NCBI RefSeq assembly: GCF_900660545.1
Contig: NZ_LR214986.1
Location: forward strand, 186,001 to 250,000
Direction of reading: 5' to 3'
DNA from: Mycoplasmopsis cynos
GTDB taxonomy: Bacteria; Bacillota_I; Bacilli_A; Mycoplasmatales; Metamycoplasmataceae
Length of the DNA: 64,000 nt
Each line of letters opens with the position of its first letter. Positions within the stretch are counted from its first letter, which is position 1. The position numbers and the translations under genes were made by a program. Below the pieces are notes generated by a model, which did no database searches, was not told where the DNA came from, and saw nothing but the letters and a program-made list of their open reading frames with translations. This document shows, piece by piece, positions 57,168 to 64,000 of this stretch.

Positions 57168-58307
57168 ATGAGTAAATACAAGAAAATTTTTAGTGGTCTT
57201 GGATTATTATCAATTTCAACATTAATTGGTGCTGGTGTGGTTGCTTGTGCTAATAAAAAACCTAAAGCAAGTGATTCTAGTACAGAAGCAATAGATCAAA
57301 ACAACAATCAAGGAAATTCAACAACACCAGAACAAGAAAAACCTGGACCAAATGATCAAGGAAATTCATCAAAACCAAAAGAAGGAGAAAATACACCTGG
57401 AAATCCAGCTCCACAAGCACCTAAAACACCAGGAAAACCTGAAGATTCAGCTCCAGAAAAACCGGAAAAAGCACCTGAACAAGGTGACGGTTCATCAAAT
57501 GAAAACTCAGGAAATACTAATGAAACTGATAAAAAAGATAAACCTAATGAGGGTATGAATAAAAAACCAGAAAAACCTGACAAAGATCAAACCCCTCCGG
57601 TAACACTAGAACAAAAAGCAACATTACTATTAGCAGAAATTGATAAGAATCCAGGATATCCAAATCCTAAAGCGCAAGCGATAATGACATTAAGAAACGA
57701 AGTAGAAAATATTAAGAATGAAGCTGGTAAAACCGAAGAAGAAAAGTTAACCAAATTAAAGGAATTTAAGACAAAACTTAATAAAATTAAAGATGCTCTT
57801 GCGAAAGCTATTAAGGACATTGATGCATTGCCTTATCCTAAAGTACAATTAAATCTTCAAAAAGAAAAATTTGCTAAGGATAAGTTTAAAGATAAGCTAA
57901 ACACTTTAACAAAAGTAGATGAAATTTCAAAAGTTTTACCAACAGATTGAGCTGATAAAATAAAGAAGTATAATGAAGTATTTGAAACGATTAAAAATTT
58001 CATTAATACTGATAGTTTAAAGAAAAGATTTGCACAAACTGATGATTCTACTAGTGGGCGTTTTACAGAAAGTGCATTAATTTGACATGTTTATGAAACT
58101 ATAAGAAATAAATTTGAAAAAGAAGTTAATAATAGTTTTGGTAAAGAAAAAAAATCTGAGGCACAAAAATTTATTAGTAAATTTTCAAAAATTAATGAAA
58201 ATGGTCACAATAAAAATGCTCAATGATTACTTGATGAAAGTAAGAAAATAGTATCCGAATTTTCGAAAGCAAAAGAAGAAGCAAAAAAATCTAAACAAAT
58301 GGTATAA
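57168..58307 (+). CDS. Surface lipoprotein with proline-rich stalk
   Basis: 379 residues. Signal peptide with lipobox GVVAC (Cys28), followed by a ~120-residue low-complexity stalk rich in Pro, Asn, Gly, Lys and Glu (units such as PEKPEK, NTPGNPAPQ), then a helical C-terminal domain (residues ~150-379) with EKATLLLAEI-type heptads and two TGA Trp codons. Processing would need Lgt and LspA. AAGGAG precedes the ATG. Likely exposed antigen; no enzyme motif seen. Confidence 0.85.
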
Positions 58308-58370
58308 ACAAATTCTTGAATAAATCATCCTTTCAAAACAATCATAAAAAATTAAAGCAATAAATTCTTT

Positions 58371-58412
58371 CAAAGAAAACATAAAGTTTTAAAGTGTTTT
58401 CTTTGAATTTTT
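58371..58412 (+). terminator. Terminator after the lipoprotein gene
   Basis: CAAAGAAAACA (58371-58381) and TGTTTTCTTTG (58395-58405), T-rich tail. Confidence 0.8.
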
Positions 58413-58436
58413 ATTTATGAAATTACATTTTTTTAA

Positions 58437-58452
58437 TATAATTGTAAAGCAA
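58437..58452 (+). promoter_or_regulatory. rplJ-rplL promoter sharing 16 bases with the S10 promoter
   Basis: TATAATTGTAAAGCAA is identical to 2096-2111. -10 at 58437-58442; the transcript would start at or near the L10 leader structure. Confidence 0.55.
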
Positions 58453-58528
58453 TACATAAAGACAGTAACTACTTTATTGATTAAGTTTAAATATGTTACC
58501 GAATGTATGTCTTAAAATGAGGTATTGC
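58449..58528 (+). promoter_or_regulatory. Ribosomal protein L10 leader (autoregulatory RNA)
   Basis: Outer stem GCAATAC (58449-58455) with GTATTGC (58522-58528); inner stems AGAC/GTCT (58460-58463 with 58509-58512) and GTAAC/GTTAC (58465-58469 with 58495-58499). Position and architecture fit the L10 leader at which L10(L12)4 represses its own operon. The kink-turn details are not verified. Confidence 0.6.
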
Positions 58529-58556
58529 AATTAATAAATAATGAAAGGGGGACTCA

Positions 58557-59054
58557 ATGACTGAATCAAAGTTTAAAATAGCAAAAAGAGAAGTTGTTTT
58601 AGAAATTTCTCAAAAGATAAAAAACTCACAAGCGCTAGCTTTTGCTGAATATCGTGGGTTAACAGTCGCTGAATTAGAAGAATTTAGAAGTGAAGCAGCT
58701 AAAGTAGGTGTTGATGTTAAAGTTTATAAGAATCGTTTATTTAAAATAGCTGCTGCTAATAATGGTTTAGCCGATTTATCAGAATATTTAGTAGGCCCAA
58801 ACATTTTCTTATTTTCAGAAAATGATGGAATGGCTGCTGCTAAATTATTATCTTCATTTGCGAAAAAACATAAGATTATGGTTATTAAAGCAGGTACATA
58901 CGAAGGTAAAGTACTTGATGCAAACGGTGTTAAAGAAGTTGCTACTCTTCCTACATATGAAGAAGCACTTGCAATACTTGCACGTTCAATGATGTCACCA
59001 TTACAACAATTAGGTCTTGCACTTAAAATGTATAGTGAAGGAAAAACAGAATAA
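58557..59054 (+). CDS. rplJ: Large ribosomal subunit protein uL10
   Basis: 165 residues. EISQKIKNSQALAFAEYRGLTVAELEEFR and VYKNRLFKIAA then the C-terminal L12-binding helix (EEALAILARSMMSPLQQLGLAL). AAAGGGGG before the ATG. Base of the ribosomal stalk; repressor of its operon through the leader. Confidence 0.96.
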   Translation: MTESKFKIAKREVVLEISQKIKNSQALAFAEYRGLTVAELEEFRSEAAKVGVDVKVYKNRLFKIAAANNGLADLSEYLVGPNIFLFSENDGMAAAKLLSSFAKKHKIMVIKAGTYEGKVLDANGVKEVATLPTYEEALAILARSMMSPLQQLGLALKMYSEGKTE

Positions 59055-59086
59055 TTATTAAATTTAATTAATAGAAAGGAAAAACT

Positions 59087-59458
59087 ATGGCAAAATTAAC
59101 TAAAGAAACATTTGTTGAATCATTAAAAGAAATGTCAATTAAAGAAGTTATGGAACTTGTTGAAGCAATGAAAGAGGAATTCGGAATTGATCCAATGGCT
59201 GCTATGGCAGTTGCTGCTGCTCCTACAGAAGGTGGAGCAGAAGAAAAAACAAGCGTTAAGGTTGTTTTAAAAGCTGATAACGGAAAGAAAATCCCAGTTA
59301 TTAAAGCGGTTCAAGCTGTTTTGGGTCTTACATTAATGGAAGCTAAAAAAATTGTTGATGCTTTACCAGCAACAATTAAAGAAAATATTAATCCAGAAGA
59401 AGCAGAACAAATCCGTGCAACTCTTGCAGAAGCAGGTGCTGAAGTTTCAGTTGAATAA
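59087..59458 (+). CDS. rplL: Large ribosomal subunit protein bL12 (L7/L12)
   Basis: 123 residues. N-terminal dimerisation helix ([16 protein letters not shown]), Ala-rich hinge ([11 protein letters not shown]), and C-terminal factor-binding domain with [32 protein letters not shown]. Ribosome binding site AGAAAGGAAAA. Confidence 0.97.
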   Translation: MAKLTKETFVESLKEMSIKEVMELVEAMKEEFGIDPMAAMAVAAAPTEGGAEEKTSVKVVLKADNGKKIPVIKAVQAVLGLTLMEAKKIVDALPATIKENINPEEAEQIRATLAEAGAEVSVE

Positions 59459-59477
59459 TTTTTAACTTATTTATTAA

Positions 59478-59512
59478 ACAAAATCCAGGACTTATCATCC
59501 TGGATTTTGTTA
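59478..59512. terminator. Bidirectional terminator between rplL and pncB
   Basis: ACAAAATCCAGGA (59478-59490) and TCCTGGATTTTGT (59498-59510), 13-bp perfect stem, loop CTTATCA. Confidence 0.88.
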
Positions 59513-59518
59513 TAATAA

Positions 59519-60538
59519 TTATTTAGATTTATAAGTAATTAAATTTGGATTATGATGATATTTTCGTCCTTCTTTTGCTTGTTTTTGACCATTTAAAATA
59601 GTGGCATCAGCAGAAAATGAATTGTTTAACTTAAATATGCTTTGACCAACTCCATAATAATCAACAGGAGTATTTAAACTTTCAAAATACTTGATTTTAT
59701 TTTCATCAAATCCAGAAGAAACAACAATTTTGTATTTGGTTGCCCCTGCCTCGTTAAGAGCTTTTCTTAATCTGAAAACTTGTTCTGGGTTTACTCCATA
59801 ATGTGGTTCTTCATTATCAAACATATGATCTACCATATTTTTAGAAGTATCAATACGTACACCTCATACTTTATTACCTAGAGCATTTCATACTTTTAAT
59901 GAATCTGAAATTACATCATTATGATAATCAACTAATGAAATAAGTTTATTATTTGGGAAATTTTTATGAAATGCAATAGTTGCCGCGACAACATCGCCAT
60001 TAAAACCTTGAATTAAAGCATGAGGCATACTACCAAATACATTTTCTTCTTGTTCATTATTTGGATATTTTTGAGCTTCAGTAGAAACTAATTTTATTCC
60101 AGCAATTGCTATTGCTTTTCCATCGATTTCTTGATTTATATAATGATCAGCACGATCTCCCATAAAAATAACTTCTTTGTCACCAGCTGCTAATTTACAT
60201 TTTCAAGCATTTGTTGCAATTGATGTATTTCTTGCTAGAATTCCATCAATCATTCCCTCTCAAATTCCAAAATCTTGATAATGTCCTTCTAATTCTAAAA
60301 CTATATCAAGATTATTAATGATTGAACCATCAGGTAAGTATCTAATAGTATATTTAGAAGTATCACTTACTTCTTCTAATAATTCTAAAACTTCTGAAAT
60401 CCCAGCTAACATCGAGTTATCCTTGCGCTGAAAAAATTGTAGAACAATTATATTACTTGGTCTTTCATTAGCTAAAATTGTTTGAGTTTTTTTGAAGTAA
60501 GAAGCTATATATTTCGTTTTTTTCATTTGTACATCCAT
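59519..60538 (-). CDS. pncB: Nicotinate phosphoribosyltransferase
   Basis: 339 residues from ATG 60538 (alternatives: TTG 60553, ATG 60526). N-terminus KYIASYFKKTQTIL, then EGHYQDFGIWEGMIDGIL, MGDRADHYI, FGSMPHALIQGFNGD, LVDYHNDV, GVRIDTS and VVSSGFDENKI: signatures of NAPRTase/PncB. Makes nicotinate mononucleotide, the first step of NAD salvage. Upstream membrane protein gene ends 18 nt before. Confidence 0.9.
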
Positions 60539-60555
60539 TTTTTGTTTAGGCAAAA

Positions 60556-61566
60556 TTATTCATTAGGCTTAGATTTGTTTTTATTTATTCTTCTGTTATA
60601 TAATCATATTCATAATTTTGAGTCTTTGTGAAGGAAAATTAGTTTTGGAAGTGTTTTTTGATTTGGTTGTTTTATTCTTAAAAATCTTCTTATGATAAAT
60701 CCGATGATTGGACAAGTTAAGACAATGAATGAAAGCATTATAATTATCAAAACTGCTCTAACATAGTTATTAGGACCTTCATATCCTAAAGGTTTAATTA
60801 ATGAAACAACGGAGTAAAAAACTATTCCACGATTTATTTCGCTATTAAATTCTCTTGGTACAGGATTACTTTCATCGTAAAATAAATTAGTAAAATCTGG
60901 TGAAAATTGTTGTTTATGTAGGTTTAAAAATTTATATCCAAAAAGATAAATTGAGATCATAAAAAATGAATATATTAATGGATAAATCATTAAACATCAA
61001 ATTGCTTTGTTACTAATTCTAATTGATTTTCTTTCTCAAAAAATTGTTACAATCCCGAGAATAGGACCTATTGCATGCCAAATAATTGTTCTATTAAAAT
61101 CATTATCCTCTTCTAAGCGACCAATTAATTTAGGATCAAAAACAATTCCTGTTCAAAAACCAAGCATAACAGAAATGATAAATACTATACTAGAAAAATA
61201 AAGTCTTTGTGCAAGTTTTCCATTTTTGAAAAATGGAAAAAATGTTATACATGCTGCAAGAAAAATATTACTAATAAAGGTATAAAAATAAGATGATCCA
61301 CCTCATAGTGCAGTTGTCGCATTAGGTAGGAGATTCGAATATACTTCTCTTTTTTCTATTTCATTTGCAGTATTATTAGCAATTTCTTTTATTTGTTCTA
61401 TGATTTTTGGATTTTTATTATAGATATTTCAAATATTGTATGATTGATCATATCATTTTCAAAATATTGTACAAATGTATAAAATAAACAAAATTATTCC
61501 AATTGTAAATGTAATTGTTTCATATTTATTAAATGATTTAAATTTTTTGTAAACTACTTTTGTCAT
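60556..61566 (-). CDS. Integral membrane protein (possibly DUF1600 family)
   Basis: 336 residues starting MTKVVYKKFKSFNKYETITF. Around six membrane segments (TFTIGIILFILYICTIFW; FISNIFLAACITFFPFF; YFSSIVFIISVMLGFW; AIGPILGIVTIFW; CLMIYPLIYSFFMISIYLF; VRAVLIIIMLSFIVLTC). A long loop between the last two resembles mollicute proteins of DUF1600 (from memory). Function unknown. Confidence 0.7.
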
Positions 61567-61568
61567 AA

Positions 61569-61901
61569 TTAATTTTTCTCATAAACCATTAAGATTATTA
61601 CAATAATTATTACAATTATAAAAACAATAAAACCACCGATAAAGTATCATTTAATTCTTGCTAATTGTTGATCTCTTTTGATTTTTTCAAAAGCTAATTT
61701 ATTTACTTTTAAGTCTTCATTTTTGATTTCAAAACTTTTTAATTGATTATTAAGACCTTCAAGCATTTTTTGATACTTAATTGTTTTAGCGTTAATTTTT
61801 TTGTGCTTTTTTATTTTTTTTATTTCTTCATTAATTTCAGAAATAAAAAGAGATCGTAAAATTGCATAATCATTATGATTCGAAATTATTTTTTTATTCA
61901 T
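61569..61901 (-). CDS. Small tail-anchored coiled-coil protein
   Basis: 110 residues. Basic/acidic helix (NEEIKKIKKHKKINAKTIKYQKML) followed by one C-terminal membrane segment (YFIGGFIVFIIVIIVIILMVY). Third gene of the minus-strand run efp-Asp23-like-this-DUF1600; 3 nt gaps or less. No family recognised. Confidence 0.65.
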
Positions 61902-61904
61902 TTT

Positions 61905-62216
61905 TTAATAATAATCACATAATGAAACTTGAACATTACATGGTTTTTTATCAATTAATTTTTTAATTTCTTCTTCAATACCAGAAATTAAATATTTTAT
62001 TACATTGAATGAATTAGTCGCTTCTGAACTCTTTATTTTTATTTCTAGAAAAATTTGTAAATCTGTATGCTTTTCATTAATTAAAATCTTAACTGGTGAA
62101 TTAAGTTTAAACCTTTTATCTTGTGAGATAAAATACTTAATTACATCTTTAATAGCATCTTCTTTAACTACATAAACTTGATTTGAATGATAAGGTACAT
62201 TTACTCAATTAGACAT
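61905..62216 (-). CDS. Small protein, Asp23/Gls24-like (MMB_0454 family by recollection)
   Basis: 103 residues: MSNWVNVPYHSNQVYVVKED, SPVKILINEKHTDLQIFLEI and ISGIEEEIKKLIDKKPCNVQVSL. The alternation of strand, strand, long helix, strand is like the second half of the Asp23 fold. Start overlaps the efp stop, an arrangement found in several mycoplasmas. Function unknown. Confidence 0.55.
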
Positions 62217-62779
62217 TATTTATTATTCTTTCCAACATACTTACCAGTTTCAGTTGAAATTATAATTATATCACCTTCTTTAATAAACATTGGTGTTTCT
62301 AGTTCAAAACCAGTTTCTACTGTTACTTTTTTTTGTGGATTTGTTGTTGTATTACCTTTAACAGCATCTGGTGCAGTTGTTACAGTTAGTGAAATATTTG
62401 GCGCTAATTCAATATCTAATACTTCATCTTGGAATTTTCTAATTTGTACTTCACTTCCCTCTTTTAAGAAATTTAATTCCCATTGAACTCTATCTACTGA
62501 AATTTCAATTTGTTCATATGTTTCTCTATCCATTAATATAATATTTTCACCATCTGAATACAAATAATCCATTTTTCTTTTGTCGATGTGTGCTGGTTTA
62601 ACCTTATCACCACCTGTGTAAGATTTAATTGTTGTTGCACCTGTTCTAAGGTTTTTTACTTTTGCCTTAACATTAGCCTGACCACGTCCTTGCTTAGAAT
62701 GTTGAGCTTCTAAAACCACAAATATATCACCATCATCTTGAAATGTAATACCTGGTTTAAATTCATTAACATTTATCAT
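62216..62779 (-). CDS. efp: Elongation factor P
   Basis: 187 residues. KOW-like domain with EAQHSKQGRGQANVKAKVKNLRTG; the modified residue position is Lys (HSKQGRG). C-terminal OB domain PNISLTVTTAPDAVKG, ETGFELETPMFIKEGDIIIISTETGKYVGK. Rescues ribosomes stalled at polyproline, relevant for the Pro-rich lipoprotein. First gene of a minus-strand run. Confidence 0.96.
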   Translation of the reverse strand: MINVNEFKPGITFQDDGDIFVVLEAQHSKQGRGQANVKAKVKNLRTGATTIKSYTGGDKVKPAHIDKRKMDYLYSDGENIILMDRETYEQIEISVDRVQWELNFLKEGSEVQIRKFQDEVLDIELAPNISLTVTTAPDAVKGNTTTNPQKKVTVETGFELETPMFIKEGDIIIISTETGKYVGKNNK

Positions 62780-63006
62780 AATCCCTCATTTCTGTTTCTA
62801 ATTATAATTTTTATATATTTACTATTATACTACAATTGCATAACAAAACTTTTTAATAGACTTCTTGCTTTATATAGATATTTAGCTAATAAAATTTCTT
62901 CCCTTTTTAGTTCATCTGAAAATTAAATATATCATTATTTTGTAACAAGAAATTAATACATACAAAATTTATAAAAATAGAATTATGAATAAACAAAGGA
63001 GTTCAA

Positions 63007-63414
63007 ATGGAACAAATAAAAATATTTAAAACTTATAAACTAAATGAAAGTCTTAAAAAAGGAATAGAAGGCTATTCTAAGATAAAATGTGAGAAAATAA
63101 TGCCGATTATTAAAATTTTTGATGATATTTTATTCGGAATAGTTTTTGAAAAGGATGTTAATCCTAGTGTAAAAATTTATCAAAAGGCTCAAAAAGATTA
63201 CTATTTATATTTTGATAGGTTTTTCCGAATTTCTAATGAAAACTTGATGAAAAATATTATTGAATCAAACGATGAAACTGATGTTGAAAATTTAGGAGAC
63301 GAAAAAGAATTAGAAATACTTGAAAAAATTAGGAATAGTTTTGAAAGTAAGGAGGAAAACATCAAACTAACATATATTTATAAAAAAACCCTACAAGAAA
63401 ACGCTAGTCAATAA
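63007..63414 (+). CDS. Hypothetical protein
   Basis: 135 residues, soluble, acidic C-terminal half (SNDETDVENLGDEKELEILEK). No motif recognised. Strong ribosome binding site AAAGGAG. Divergent from efp over a 227-bp AT-rich region. Probably co-transcribed with the next gene. Confidence 0.6.
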   Translation: MEQIKIFKTYKLNESLKKGIEGYSKIKCEKIMPIIKIFDDILFGIVFEKDVNPSVKIYQKAQKDYYLYFDRFFRISNENLMKNIIESNDETDVENLGDEKELEILEKIRNSFESKEENIKLTYIYKKTLQENASQ

Positions 63415-63465
63415 AATTTTTTTATTTTGAGTAATTTTAATTATAATTTTTTCAAAGGAGAAAAA

Positions 63466-64000
63466 ATGGGATTTTTCCACTGAAGAAGAAATGAAATTGA
63501 TTTTACTACAGCAAAACCTTTATTTTTTAGCTTCTTTATAATTTCACTTATTGCTATGCTTTTTATGTGAATTTATAAAGAAAGAATTAACAAATATTTT
63601 ACAAGTGAAAACAAGAAATTTTTGTTTAAAACACTAAATTTGGATCAATTGTTTATTGTAATCGGAATTGTTGCGATATTTTTTAATATTGTTAGATTAA
63701 TTATTCTTTTAGTGTTAGATTTTCCTTGAAAATCTGAACTAATTCCATTACAATTATGTAGATTTTTCACATACTTTATTCCACTTTTATTTATTTTCAA
63801 AAGAGCTAGAAATATTAATTTATTTAGTATTATTGCTATCCTAGGAGCGATTATAGGTTATGCTTTTGCTAATCTTGGACCTAATGAGCAATTTATTAAA
63901 GATGATATTATGTATCATAATCTTCAACCGGGATCAATTGAATATCAAAAAGCTGGTTATAATGTTGGATACGATAATTTTATTTACTGAGATTTCATTT
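63466..64000 (+). CDS. YwaF-type integral membrane protein, N-terminal part (cut by window end)
   Basis: The frame is open to the end (178 codons). At least five membrane segments (FSFFIISLIAMLFMWIY; FIVIGIVAIFFNIVRLIILLV; FFTYFIPLFIIF; FSIIAILGAIIGYAFANLG). The LIPLQLCRFFTYFIPL segment and overall topology resemble YwaF/TMEM164-like proteins. TGA Trp codons at the start (MGFFHWRRNEI). AAAGGAG before the ATG. Confidence 0.65.

Noticed and set aside
58308-58370. Extra coding sequence after the lipoprotein stop
   Set aside because: The frame closes at TAA 58305-58307 and a terminator follows.

Overview
This is an AT-rich mollicute chromosome segment. In-frame TGA codons are read as Trp throughout (for example in rplB, rpsC, ileS and ptsI), there are no cell-wall synthesis genes, and the 16S 5' region resembles the hominis group of Mycoplasma-like organisms (16S-23S operon with no tRNA in the spacer and no 5S attached). 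I do not name a species.

Layout. 1-2024: 3' end of RNase J, a membrane protein and a thioredoxin. 2025-11652: S10/spc ribosomal protein operon from rpsJ to rplO, which stops at a terminator where secY would normally follow. 11653-12230: remnants of an AEC-type permease and a D-lactate dehydrogenase. 12391-16123: proS, a probably frameshifted hypothetical gene, and acpP. 16230-20100 (minus): gmk, PP2C phosphatase, Ser/Thr kinase, rsgA, rpe. 20280-23372: truB, a frameshifted HAD gene, ribF, rpsO, rpmB. 23419-25106 (minus): a membrane-anchored, possibly sialyltransferase-like enzyme. 25238-31391: rRNA operon and an eight-tRNA cluster. 31465-36441: ileS, lspA, a YitT-type protein and a small hydrophobic peptide gene.

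36469-50693 is a carbohydrate region. ptsI supplies phosphate to two PTS systems. murQ-nagA-nagB (minus) lie divergent from a GlcNAc/MurNAc-type EIIBC gene, giving a route from MurNAc/GlcNAc phosphate to fructose-6-P. A minus-strand operon encodes a PTE-like lactonase, the ascorbate PTS (ulaA, ulaB, ulaC) and ulaD, ulaE, ulaF, giving a route from L-ascorbate to D-xylulose-5-P. A shared palindromic motif (consensus TGTGGAAAYRTTYACA) lies upstream of all three units (ptsI, the EIIBC operon, the ascorbate operon) and looks like the operator of one sugar regulon.

50894-63000: thiI, an EzrA-like protein, HAD phosphatases, three tandem small membrane proteins, a proline-rich lipoprotein, rplJ-rplL with an L10 leader, nicotinate phosphoribosyltransferase, membrane proteins, an Asp23-like small protein and efp. 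The window ends inside a YwaF-type membrane protein gene.

Other themes are several genes whose -10 box lies 6-9 nt before the start codon (likely leaderless mRNAs), homopolymer tracts of 18-29 nt beside terminators or a lipoprotein promoter, and several single-base frameshifts that could be real decay, phase switching or sequencing error.
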